A stretch of DNA of 64,000 nucleotides, taken from NCBI GenBank assembly GCA_963783095.1, contig CAWAMR010000022.1, positions 1 to 64,000 on the forward strand, read 5' to 3'. The notes below the pieces were generated by a model, which saw only the letters and a program-made list of their open reading frames with translations, was not told the origin of the DNA and did no database searches. Source of the DNA: CAWAMR01 sp963783095. Lineage in GTDB: Bacteria > Planctomycetota > Planctomycetia > Gemmatales > Gemmataceae. Each line of letters opens with the position of its first letter. The stretch's first letter is position 1. Of the stretch, positions 37,967-47,328 are shown piece by piece. The translations under genes and the position numbers were made by a program.

Positions 37967-37991
37967 GCATTAGGCATGCCTAATGCCTTAC
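37953..37991. repeat. GCATTAG heptamer repeat and palindrome at the decarboxylase end
   Basis: Three forward copies (TTGGGCA, TTAGGCA, TTAGGCA) meet an inverted CCTAATGC, forming the palindrome GCATTAGGCATGCCTAATGC. The forward repeats encode the C-terminal GIGH and stop of the decarboxylase. The structure could be a terminator or an mRNA-end hairpin; the methionine-type gene starts 10 bases later. Confidence 0.8.
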
Positions 37992-38000
37992 GGAGTTAAG

Positions 38001-39285
38001 ATGAAACGCGAAACAATCGCCATTCACGCTGGTTACGAGCCTGACGAGGCTGTGCGCTCGGTTGCCGTACCTATCTACCAGACCGTGGCCTACGCTTTCG
38101 ACAGCGCTGAGCACGCCGCAGCGCTCTTCAACCTGGAAGCCGAAGGCTACCGCTATACGCGCATCAGCAATCCCACCACCGCCGTGCTGGAACGGCGCAT
38201 GGCTGCGCTCGAAGGCGGACTGGAGGCAATGTGCGTCGCCACCGGCCAAGCCGCGTTGAATTACGCGCTCTCCAATCTTGCCGGCATGGGCAATAACATC
38301 GTTTCCGTGCCGCAACTTTACGGCACGACGCACACGCTGCTTGCGCATATTTTTCCGGACCAAGGCGTGTCGGCGCGCTTTGCCGAATCCGACCGACCGG
38401 AAGCGATCGAACGGCTCATCGACGCCGGGACGCGCGCCGTCTACTGCGAGAGCGTCGGCAACCCGGCCGGCAACATCTGCGATATTGAGGCACTGGCGCA
38501 GGTGGCGCACCGGCACGGCATCCCGCTCGTAGTGGATAACACCGTGGCCACGCCGATATTGCTGCGTCCCATCGAGTACGGTGCCGATATCGTGGTGCAC
38601 TCGCTCACCAAGTTCATGGGCGGACATGGGACAACGCTCGGCGGCGTTATCGTCGACAGCGGCAACTTTCCGTGGGCGCAGCACGCCGCGCGCTTTCCGA
38701 TGTTCTGCGAGCCCGATCAATCCTATCACGGCCTGGTCTACACCGAGCGCTTCGGCCCGGCGGCCTACATCGCCCGCTGCCGCAGCCGGTATCTGCGCCA
38801 CGGGAGCGGTGCTTGCGCCGCTGAGCGCCTTCCTCCTGCTGCAGGGGGTCGAGACCGCGGCCCTGCGCGTTGAACGCCATGTGGAGAACGGCCGAAAGGT
38901 GGCCGAGTTCCTTCGCGACGACCCACGCACGACCTGGGTCAACTACGCCGGCTTTCCCGAAAGTCCATATTACGAACTGGCGCGGAAGTACCTCAATGGG
39001 CAAGGCTGCTCATTGATGATGGTGGGTCTCAAGGGCGGCTACGAAGTGGCCATCCGCTTCTACGACGCGCTGAAGCTCATCTCCCGGCTGGTGAACCTGG
39101 GTGACGCCAAGTCGCTGGCCTGCCATCCGGCTTCGACCACGCACCGCCAGATGTCGCCCGAGCAGCAGCGAAAGGCCGGCGTTCTGCCGGAGATGATCCG
39201 CCTGAGCATCGGAATTGAACATATCGACGATATTCTAGCCGACCTCGATCAAGCCTTGAATGAGGCATTAGGCATTGGGCATTAG
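38001..39285 (+). CDS. O-acylhomoserine sulfhydrylase-like PLP enzyme, MetY/MetZ family (one frameshift)
   Basis: A Cys/Met metabolism PLP enzyme. Motifs are YQTVAYAFDSAEHAAALFNLEAEGYRYTRISNPTTAVLERRMAALEGG, VVDNTVATPILLRPIEYGADIVVHSLTKFMGGHG with PLP lysine 204, and, after a shift near 38795, SRLVNLGDAKSLACHPASTTHRQMS and IRLSIGIEHIDDILADLDQAL. This fits O-acetyl/succinylhomoserine sulfhydrylase best; gamma-lyase or cystathionine synthase activity cannot be excluded. ATG 38001 has CGGAG upstream. About 428 residues. It ends in the same GIGH-stop from a heptamer repeat as the upstream gene. It pairs with the MetA-like gene downstream. Confidence 0.88.
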
Positions 39286-39389
39286 GCATTATTCGCAATC
39301 GGGGCGACAATGTGCCTCCTACTAAGAGCCAAGGCTCAATCCCAATGCCTAATGCCTAATGCCTAATGCCTAATGCCTAATGCCCAACA
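39258..39389. repeat. GCATTAG heptamer repeats in facing arms between metY- and metA-like genes
   Basis: The left arm (39261-39290) has about four copies of GCATTAG/GCATTGG. The right arm (39338-39385) has six copies of the complement CTAATGC/CCAATGC. About 45 bases of unique sequence lie between. The first arm encodes the C-terminus of the upstream protein; the second ends just before the AAGGAG of the next gene. Confidence 0.9.
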
Positions 39390-39401
39390 AGGAGTTTGCC
39401 T

Positions 39402-40446
39402 ATGCCGGTCAAATTGATCCCAAAGTATCACGGTCCTGAGCGGCGGTCAGGTCTCAACTGGCCGCGTGTGCAGTTGGACACACTCGAAAAATCGCGCAGC
39501 GCCTATCTGCACATTGGTCTGGTCAACAACATGGCCGATGGTGCCATGGGCGCTACCGAGCATCAATTTCTCACGCTGCTCGAGGCAGCTGCGCAGGACA
39601 TCCTGGTCTACGTAACACTTTACGCGTTGACCGAGGTGGAGCGAAAGCCCCCCGGTCAACGCCGAGTTGGCAGCTTTTACTTCGACATTGAGGAGCTTTG
39701 GGAACAGCCGACAGAACGGTATCCGGATGCGTTGATCGTCTCCGGCCGGGAGCCGGTCACTGCCGATCTGCGTGAGGAGACCTATTGGCCCAGCTTTAAG
39801 CGCGTTTTGGCGTGGGCGCACGAGCACGAGCGCTCGGCCGTGTGGTCCTGTCTGGCAGCTCACGCGGCCGTGCTGGCGCTCAACGGCATTGAGCGGGTTC
39901 GCGGTCAGCACAAGCGCATCGGGATCTTCAACTGCGAACAGTGCCGCGCCACACACACTGCTCGCCGGTGCCCCCGCAAGCCTGCGCGTTCCTCACTCGC
40001 GCTGGAACGGCGTCTCCGCCGACCAATTGGCCGCGAACGGATACCAGGTGCTTACGTGCACGAGCGATGGCAGCGTCGACACCTTCGTCAAGCAGGATTC
40101 GGGGTTGTTCGTGTTTTTCCAGGGCCATCCGGAATACGCGGCCGAGACGCTGATGGGCGAGTATCGGCGGGACGTAGGGCGTTATCTCAAGGGCGAAATG
40201 GAAACGTATCCGATGCTGCCGGTGGACTACTTCGAGAGCCAGACCGAGCGATCGCTGCGGGAGATTGAAGCCACGGCGCGGGCATCACGCGCTGAGAATC
40301 TCCTTGACAAAGTCTCTGCCGTGCTCAACGGCGTCCGGATCGACAACACCTGGCACCGCTCGGCCGTCCTCATCTACCGCAATTGGCTCAAGCAACTAAG
40401 CGCCCGGAAGCGACATGGCAGCAAGAAGATGCTCAGCATTCTCTAA
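39402..40446 (+). CDS. Homoserine O-acyltransferase-like protein, MetA (HTS) family (one frameshift)
   Basis: A glutamine-amidotransferase-fold acyltransferase. The catalytic Cys150 is in VWSCLAAHAAVLAL, followed after a shift near 39945 by the substrate loop VPHSRWNGVSADQLAANGY and the catalytic His/Glu in FFQGHPEYAAETL. The N-terminal part (NNMADGAMGATEHQF) matches MetA's NLMP..K..TE.Q. in outline (IGLVNNMADGAMGATEHQFLTLL), so the family is clear though divergent. MetA acylates homoserine for sulfhydrylation by the adjacent MetY-like enzyme. ATG 39402 follows AAGGAG. About 348 residues. The role may be primary methionine synthesis or precursor supply for the cluster. Confidence 0.83.
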
Positions 40447-40568
40447 TAACGCAAATCTGCGTATAATTACTCACTGCTGCCAGCGCACGCCTTATCTTTA
40501 GAACTCCGCGAGGCCGCTGAGTTTCACTTTCGGGAAGATTGTTAAGGGGTTCCTTGCCTCGAGTGCCG

Positions 40569-41174
40569 ATGGCCGATAGCGCTCATCACGAGACGATGAT
40601 ACAACAGTTTCTGCCTCGTGCCGTTGCCGGCGACAAGGCAGCTCTCGACGCTTTGTTACGCCATAATTGTGAACGATTGACGACTTTGACCCGCCAGATG
40701 TTGGGCGACTTCCGGCGGGTCCGGCGCTGGACCGAGACCGCCGATGTCTTGCAAAATGCTTTGTTTCGACTGGTAGGCGCACTGCGCGAGGCGAAACCGC
40801 AAAACGCACGAGAATTTCTGGCACTGGCGGCATTGCAAATTCGTCGCGAACTGCTGGATCTGATTCGGAAATACTACGGCCCCCACGGCCTGGCGGCCAA
40901 TCACGAGAGCGCTGATGGAATCGGTTTCAATTCGCGCGAAGATGAGGAAAAGGGCGATCTGAGCCTTGAGCCTTGTTCCCTGGCGCAATGGACGGAATTG
41001 CATCAGCAAATCGATGCGCTGCCAGAGGACGAACGAGAGGTCGTCGGCCTGGTCTATTATCAGGGTCTCTCGCAATCCCAGGCTGCGGAGATTCTGAATA
41101 TCTCCGTCCGAACCATCCAGCGGCGCTGGCACGCAGCGCTTTGCAAGTTGCACAATGCTTGGGGCGAACGATGA
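40569..41174 (+). CDS. ECF-family RNA polymerase sigma factor
   Basis: A 201-residue sigma factor with only regions 2 and 4. Region 2 covers MIQQFLPRAVAGDKAALDALLRHNCERLTTLTRQML...WTETADVLQNALFRLVGAL, and region 4 is IDALPEDEREVVGLVYYQGLSQSQAAEILNISVRTIQRRWHAALCKL. It is 12 bases upstream of a Ser/Thr kinase; ECF-kinase pairs are a planctomycete hallmark, in which the kinase is thought to control the sigma factor in place of an anti-sigma factor. ATG 40569 (MADSAHH) is chosen over an upstream TTG. Intact. Confidence 0.9.
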   Translation: MADSAHHETMIQQFLPRAVAGDKAALDALLRHNCERLTTLTRQMLGDFRRVRRWTETADVLQNALFRLVGALREAKPQNAREFLALAALQIRRELLDLIRKYYGPHGLAANHESADGIGFNSREDEEKGDLSLEPCSLAQWTELHQQIDALPEDEREVVGLVYYQGLSQSQAAEILNISVRTIQRRWHAALCKLHNAWGER

Positions 41175-41186
41175 GGGTAGTGCAGC

Positions 41187-43051
41187 ATGTCTGAAGATGA
41201 AATCATCGAAGAGCTGATGCTCCAGTGGGAAATTGCTCGCGACCTCGGCAAGAACCCGACGCCGGAAGATCTGTGCGCTGAGCATCCCGATCTCACTGCC
41301 AAATTGCGCCAGCGACTTCATGCGGTGCAAATGATGGAGCAGGTTCTTGGCGTCAAGTCTCTCGGCCCTCCGCCCACTCTGCCCCAAGCCGGCTTTGGTT
41401 CCATTCGCGACTCGTTGCCGCAAATTCCGGGCTACGAAATCATTCGCGTGATCGAACAAGGTGGAATGGGGGTGGTCTACGAAGCCAGGCAAAAGGGCCT
41501 CGAACGCAGAGTTGCGATCAAGATGATCTCCGACGTTCGACTCGGACCAACACAAATTCAACGGTTTCGATCGGAAGCGGAGGCATCCGCCCGTCTTCAA
41601 CATCCCAACTTCGTGCAGATATTTGAAGTTGGCGAGGTCAATGGCAAGCCGTTCTTTTCGATGGAATTTGTCGAAGGCGGCAGCTTGGCCCAGCAACTCT
41701 CGACCGGGCGACCAGACCCGCAAGATGCTGCCGAGCTGGTGAGCATCCTGGCGCAGGCGATCCAATCCGCCCACGCCTACGGCATCGTACACCGGGATTT
41801 GAAACCTTCCAACGTGCTGTTGACGGTGGCAGGAGTGCCAAAAATCGCCGATTTTGGACTGGTCAAGCGACTCGACGATGATTCGGGACACACGCGAACC
41901 GGCGAGATTCTGGGAACACCGAGCTACATGGCACCCGAACAAGCCGCAGGCAGAAAGGATCTCGTCGGACTGGCCACCGATGTCTATGCCCTGGGAGCGA
42001 TTCTTTACGAGATGTTGACCGGTCAGCCGCCGTTTCGCGGCGAGACAGCTCTCGATACGCTTCGTCAAGTTATGTCGGAAGATCCTGTCAATCCCACCCG
42101 GTTCGCATCAGGCATTCCCATCGACCTGGAGGCCATCTGTCTGAAGTGCCTGGAGAAAGGGCCCTCGGCACGCTATCTTTCAGCCCAAGACCTGGATGAC
42201 GACTTGCGGCGTTTCCTGAATGGTCAACCGGTTCGGGCACGACGAAGCGGCAGAGCACGCAAAGCATGGAAATGGATTCGCCGGCATCCTCAAACCGCCA
42301 CTCTTGCCGTCGCGCTGACCATGTTCGTCGGTCTTTTCGTCATCTATCTGATCGAACATAACCGCATTCAGAGCGATATCGATCGGCAAAATGGGCAGGA
42401 TAAAGCTCGCCTCGAGCTCAAGGCGAAAAAGGAGTCTCCTTTAGTACGAGAGATTCTGAATCGTCACTGCTATGAATGCCATTTTCCGGATTCCGGGCAA
42501 ACCAAAAAGCCATTCGACATTCTCGATCATGGCCAGCTTGTCAACTCGGAACGCAAGATCGTGGTTCCTGGAGATCCGGACAATTCCCGACTCATCCAGC
42601 GAATTGCCGATGGCTCCATGCCTCCCGAAGAAGAGGAAACCAGGCTGCCGCGGTTACGGAAGAAGAACTTGTCATTCTTAAAGATTGGGTGGCAGGCGGT
42701 GCCCCGCCTTTGCCTGAACCCGATCCGTTGCAGCCGACCCCACCCGTGGTGCCCTATTCGTCGCTGGCCGAGAAAACGATGGAAATCTTCCACGAACACT
42801 GCTACAAGTGCCACAAATTCGATGTCGCTAAAGGGGGCATCAAGATCCTCAATTATCGGCTCCTGGTCAACGTGCGAAAACTCGTCGTACCCGGTCGTCC
42901 GGATGACTCGAAGCTTTTCGAGTTATTGAATTCGCCGGATGACGAAATAAGAATGCCGCCGGCAAAAGAAAGGCCCCTGACTGCGGCGGAAATTGCAACC
43001 ATTCGCGAATGGATTGAGGAAGGCGCACCGCCCTTCCCGAAGAGGCAGTAG
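41187..43051 (+). CDS. Ser/Thr protein kinase fused to two planctomycete cytochrome c-like domains (one frameshift)
   Basis: An N-terminal ~75-residue linker is followed by a Hanks-type kinase: glycine loop QGGMGVV (91-97), Lys112 in VAIK, HRDLKPSN with Asp204, DFG at 222-224, GTPSYMAPEQAAG and DVYALGAILYEMLTG. A single membrane helix lies at about 371-389 (LAVALTMFVGLFVIYLIEH). The outer part has one CxxCH (CYECH, 428-432) in a PSCyt1-like domain (GDPDNSRLIQRIADGSMPPEEE). After a shift near 42655 comes a second such domain with CYKCH and DDSKLFELLNSPDDEIRMPPAKE...LTAAEIATIREWIEEGAPP. Expected topology is a cytoplasmic kinase with a periplasmic heme-binding pair. It is likely the partner of the upstream sigma factor. 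Confidence 0.88.
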
Positions 43052-43074
43052 CTTTTCCTCAACGGGCTCCGAAG

Positions 43075-43641
43075 CTACACGCCGGCCACCTTTACGATCT
43101 CATCGGCAACGGACTCCTCGGTTCTTCCGGTCGTGTTGATTACCATTTCCTTGAATCCTGGAATTTCGGGATAGCTGAACAGATAGTGTTCATGCTCGTA
43201 GAAACTTGCCCGTCCGATCTGGTCAAGTGTGATCGGGTGGAAGTGATGTCCATGCCGAGCCGTCAACCTCTTGAGGATGTCTTTCCATTCAGCTGTCAGT
43301 AGAAACGGGAATATCTGGCGCTTGACCTTATTAAGCACGTCCACCCACTCATGCGCCCCCCGGTTGCGCCGGGAAGGAAAGACCGGGCGGTTCGCCCCAG
43401 CCCAATTCCACCAGCAAGACGGGCTCGGTGGCGAGCTCGAGGTCGGCATACCGAAAATCCGGCTCCGAATATCGCCACTCATCCTTGCCCCAGTACGCAT
43501 CGAGGTTGATGTATCGTGCCGATTCCCCGAGGTGGCTCTGAAGCAGTCTACGAACTGCGCTCTTCCCGACGCCGGGGCTCCGCGCAGAATAATGGCCTTG
43601 CGAACGGTTGTACTCACGTTTTTTTCTCCATTTTCCTTCAT
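43075..43641 (-). CDS. P-loop NTPase, AAA_33/zeta-toxin-like kinase fold (two frameshifts)
   Basis: Read on the minus strand, AIILRGAP is followed, after restoring one base near 43570, by GVGKSAVRRLLQSHLGESARYINLDAYWGKDEWRYSEPDF, a Walker A with a downstream sensor region. A second shift at a run of six C/G near 43360 leads to GAHEWVDVLNKVKRQIFPFLLTAEWKDILKRLTARHGHHFHPITLDQIGRASFYEHEHYLF. This resembles small nucleotide or polynucleotide kinases and zeta-type phosphotransferases. The start may be ATG 43641 or GTG 43617. It stands alone between convergent and divergent neighbours, with no antitoxin partner seen, so function is open. Confidence 0.7.
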   Translation of the reverse strand: MKENGEKNVSTTVRKAIILRGAPASGRAQFVDCFRATSGNRHDTSTSMRTGARMSGDIRSRIFGMPTSSSPPSPSCWWNWAGANRPVFPSRRNRGAHEWVDVLNKVKRQIFPFLLTAEWKDILKRLTARHGHHFHPITLDQIGRASFYEHEHYLFSYPEIPGFKEMVINTTGRTEESVADEIVKVAGV

Positions 43642-43796
43642 TTTATGTCGTCGGGGTCAGGCTGAGAAGTCTTTTCCCCAGATAGCTGTTTAGTAATCTG
43701 CGAATTCTCGCCAAGATTTTTGTCGTACCCAGCGTCCGGCTTACGCCGGTACTGGTAGAGGTTGATTCGATATATCCGAGCGAAAGGGACATCATT

Positions 43797-45944
43797 ATGT
43801 GGAAACGCTGTTTTACCTGTCTCATGCCGGTCGGTCTGCTGATTGCCATCGTGTTGGTGCAGCAAACGTCCCCCGTAAGCTCGGTTGCCAAGGAGGCTGA
43901 ACCTAAAGCCTTTCCGGTCGCTTTGGCCGTTGCCGCCCCTGCCCCGGCACCCACTCTCAAGACGACTCCAAGTCGAATTACCGGCGTTACCGTTTATCCC
44001 AACAGTGCTCTTGTGCGCCGGGACGTCGATATTCCCGAAGGTAAAGGAGTGATTGAAGTGGTCGTTACGCCGTTGCCGTCCGCAACGGTGTACAGTTCAC
44101 TTTACACCGAAGGAAACGACAACGTCCGCGTGTTGATGACTCGATTTCGCACCCGCACCATCCAGGAAGATACGCGCGCGGATGTTCGCAAGCTCAACGA
44201 CGAGATCAAGCTGCTTCAACTGGCTCGCGAAAAGCTCGATTCGGACATGCGGGCGCTGCAAGCGGATGGCCAGTTCATCGGCAAGCTGGAGAACTTCACC
44301 AGTGCCAACGCGATCCATGCGACCGAAAAAGGAGCCGTCAACAGCGAAGCGACCATCGCCATGACCAAGTTCATCATGGAAACGAGGTCCGAAAAGGCCA
44401 AGTCGGTCGTCGGCATTCAGCAGCAACTTCACGCCAATCAGGACAAAGTCGACCTCGCCCAGCGGCGTTTGGCGGACTTGTCGCAGGGGTTTGCACGCAC
44501 GGAACGCGATGCGGTGATCGTCGTCGAGAAGATCAATGCCGCTGCGGGTAAAGTTCAGTTGAACTACCTGGTCGATTCAGCAGCCTGGCTGCCGCAATAC
44601 AAGCTCCGAACCGGAAGGACGGCCAAAGATGCCGTGCAGGTTGAATATCTGGCCTCAATCATGCAGCAAACGGGTGAAGACTGGTCGAATGTCAATTTGA
44701 CGTTGTCCACCGCCAAGCCCACGCTCAACGCTGCCCCACCCGATTTGCAAACGCTGAAGGTAACCGTCGTTCCCAAGGCCGCAGCCCCCGGCGTTCGTCC
44801 TCCCGACCTCGGCGAGCTCGAAGAACAAGTCAAGAACCTGCGGATGAAAGCGCAAAAGGACTTTAACGAGCGCAAGGCGACAACGGGGATCGGTCTGTTC
44901 AACACAGCTGCTGCTTTGGACCAGTCCTGGGAACTGTTGAATCCGGAAGAAGCAGTCAAACGAGGCTGTTCGCCATCGCTGCGGGAGGGCCCGAGCGTGA
45001 CCTACCATCTCGCAACCAAAATGACGGTCCCATCGCGTACCGATGAACAAGTTCTCGAAATTGCCAGACTGGAGTTGATGCCGGAATACTATTACAAGTC
45101 GGTTCCGATTCTGACCACGCACGTCTACAGGCTGGCGGAGTTGACCAACAAGAGCGATCGAATTCTGTTGCCCGGCGACGCGACCATGTATATCGGCAGC
45201 GATTTCGTCGGCCAAATGACCATGCCCCTGGTGGCCATCGGCGAGACCTTTACTGCCGGCTTCGGGATCGATCCCCAGATTCAGGTTCAGCGGCAGATGA
45301 TCGACAAGACGCGCACGTCCCAGGGCGGCAACCAGTCTTTGCGCTACGAGTATCGAATCCTGGTTAATAGTTACAAGACCGAGAAGATCCAGCTTCGGGT
45401 ATGGGATCGCCTGCCGCATGCGGACAACGATTCGGTCGCTGTGACCCTGAGCAAGACGACGCCGGAGTTAAGCAAAGATCCCATTTATCTCCGCGAGCAA
45501 CGGCCCAACAATCTCTTGCGTTGGGATGTGCTGGTGGAGCCGGGCATGGCGGGTGAAAAGGCCCTGTCGATCCATTACGAGTTCAAAATGGAACTCGATC
45601 GGCAGATGACCTTGAGCAGCTTTCAGTCCGCAGGAATCTTCGGAATGGCACCGCAGGCGGGAGGGCGAGCCCTACCGCCGCTAACCCCGGCAGAGCAAGC
45701 GCGAATCCGGGCTGCGATGGCAAGGCTCAGTCCCGAAGATCGGCGATTTGCCGAGGCACAAGTCTTCTGCGCCATCGACCAGGAGACCCGGCTTGGAGCG
45801 AGCGGTCCCATCTTGAAGACAATGGTCAAGGGTACCCCGGTATTTCTGTGCTGCAAGGGCTGCGAAGCAGAAGCCAAGTCGCACCCGGACGAGACTCTTA
45901 CCAAGTTGCAGCAGTTGATGAGGAGTATGGCAGCTCCGAAATGA
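43797..45944 (+). CDS. DUF4139-family secreted protein with C-terminal Cys-rich metal-binding module
   Basis: A 715-residue, intact protein. An N-terminal signal peptide/anchor (CFTCLMPVGLLIAIVLVQQ) is followed by the DUF4140/DUF4139 (MuiA-like) pattern: ITGVTVYPNSALVRRDVDIPEGKGVIEVVVTPLP, a coiled-coil segment, LNYLVDSAAWLPQYKLRTG...VQVEYLASIMQQTGEDWSNVNLTLSTAKP, and a C-terminal beta domain. The last ~70 residues (VFCAIDQETRLGASGPILKTMVKGTPVFLCCKGCEAEAKSHPDETL) look like a TRASH/YHS-type metal site with CCKGC; this module is separate from the canonical family. Function unknown; envelope or extracellular. Confidence 0.82.
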   Translation: MWKRCFTCLMPVGLLIAIVLVQQTSPVSSVAKEAEPKAFPVALAVAAPAPAPTLKTTPSRITGVTVYPNSALVRRDVDIPEGKGVIEVVVTPLPSATVYSSLYTEGNDNVRVLMTRFRTRTIQEDTRADVRKLNDEIKLLQLAREKLDSDMRALQADGQFIGKLENFTSANAIHATEKGAVNSEATIAMTKFIMETRSEKAKSVVGIQQQLHANQDKVDLAQRRLADLSQGFARTERDAVIVVEKINAAAGKVQLNYLVDSAAWLPQYKLRTGRTAKDAVQVEYLASIMQQTGEDWSNVNLTLSTAKPTLNAAPPDLQTLKVTVVPKAAAPGVRPPDLGELEEQVKNLRMKAQKDFNERKATTGIGLFNTAAALDQSWELLNPEEAVKRGCSPSLREGPSVTYHLATKMTVPSRTDEQVLEIARLELMPEYYYKSVPILTTHVYRLAELTNKSDRILLPGDATMYIGSDFVGQMTMPLVAIGETFTAGFGIDPQIQVQRQMIDKTRTSQGGNQSLRYEYRILVNSYKTEKIQLRVWDRLPHADNDSVAVTLSKTTPELSKDPIYLREQRPNNLLRWDVLVEPGMAGEKALSIHYEFKMELDRQMTLSSFQSAGIFGMAPQAGGRALPPLTPAEQARIRAAMARLSPEDRRFAEAQVFCAIDQETRLGASGPILKTMVKGTPVFLCCKGCEAEAKSHPDETLTKLQQLMRSMAAPK

Positions 45945-45968
45945 CCGGATGGTAATTCGACGGCTCGA

Positions 45969-47166
45969 TCAGTAGTCCGCGATTGAGCCGTCTTTGAGCT
46001 TGGCTCCCGGCCATTTGTAAGTTTGCGGCTTCTTTCCTTCGGCTTCCAGTTTCTTCTCATCCACTTCGATCCCAAGACCCGGCCCCGCAGGCAAGGCAAG
46101 GTAGCCTTCATTGTCCACTTTCCAATTCATCAGCATGATGTTGCCGGGATTGAAACCCTGATTGTCCGGGTAAAACTCGTGGATCAGCAAGAACGGGATC
46201 GAGCGTCGCCACATGCAAACTGGCCGCGATGCCCAGGTTGCTTGCCGTGCAATGGGGTGCCAGGGGAACATGGTAGGCCTCGGCCAGCGTGGCGATTTTC
46301 TTGATCTGGCTGATCCCGCCCGAATGGCAGCAGTCAGGCTGCAAAATATCGAGACATCGATTCTGGAGATAGGGAATAAACTCCCAGATGGTCCGGTCCC
46401 GTTCGCCGGCCGCCAACGGCACCTGGACAGCGGCCTTGATTCTCTTGAAGACCTCAATGTTGCCCGGCACAGCGGGTTCTTCAATGAACAGCACATCGTA
46501 AGGCTTGATGGCGTTGGCGAACTGGATGAGCGCTGCCGGCGGCAGAGCGCAGTGCGCATCAAACATTACTGCTCCCTTGGGTCCAACCTGTTTCCGAGCA
46601 GATTGGACGAGGCCAACAAGTCTTTCGATGTCGGCCGGCGTGGCACTGTGTTCGACTGGCCCGATTCCAACTTTTCGAGCTTGTGGCGTGTGGTAGACGC
46701 GGATGCGGTCGCGGCACGGGTCGCCGAGCAGCCTATAAACGGGCACTCCCCACAACTTGCCGGTGATGTCCCAAAGGGCCATGTCGATGGCCGCCAGCGT
46801 ATGAACGAGAAACGCGCCGCCGCGAATGTCGCGATGCGCCCGGTAAATCTTTTGCCAAAGATACTCGATCCGCGTCGGATTCTCACCGTCGATCAATTCG
46901 AACAGCGATTCGGCCAGCGGCTTCGACACGCGCGGGTCAACGCCTTTGAGGTCGCCCCAGCCAACGATGCCATGATTCGTTTCGATCTTGAGGAACACAT
47001 TGGGGTTGACCCATGTGGCTTGAAGTTTATTGATTCGGATGGTCGAAGTGCGGTCTGTTACCTGGGCACCAGGGTTTTTGTCCTCCGCGATGGCATCGCC
47101 GAGCAATGCCTGGCCGGCAGCAAGCGCACCCATAGTTGTCAAGACTTCACGACGCGTGGTAGACAT
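45969..47166 (-). CDS. Enolase-superfamily mandelate racemase/muconate lactonizing enzyme-like protein, Tat-exported (one frameshift)
   Basis: The N-terminus MSTTRREVLTTMGALAAGQALLGDA has a twin-arginine signal. The fold signature follows: GVDPRVSKPLAESLFELIDGENPTRIEYLWQKIYR, GGAFLVHTLAAIDMALWDITGKLWGVPVYRLLGG-type, a metal ligand in VMFDAH, FIEEP, AAGE, and LQPDCCHSGGISQIKKIATLAEAYHVPLAPHC. A shift near 46190 moves the C-terminus (IPFLLIHEFYPDNQGFNPGNIMLMNWKVDNEGYLALPAGPGLGIEVDEKKLE) to another frame. This resembles sugar-acid dehydratases such as galactonate/gluconate dehydratase. About 399 residues. The MFS gene at 52737, of the sugar-acid transporter type, may be functionally related but is not adjacent. 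Confidence 0.88.
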
Positions 47167-47328
47167 GAATATCGCCTCAAATAGGAAGGAGAGGGTCAAA
47201 CAACGTCGAGGGTTGAGCTTACTCTGACGACGGACTGCAATCAACGATTTTCCAGTCCTCGCCTGGCTGCCGGCAGCATCTTGCCCACACAATCTAATGC
47301 TGCTACGATGCAGAATAAGGAGAGAGAT

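Noticed and set aside
26519..40446. Equating the cluster with known fragin, isonitrile or undecene pathways
   Set aside because: HDO or ACP parts are shared in outline, but the diagnostic NRPS, cupin or Fe/2OG genes of those pathways are missing.
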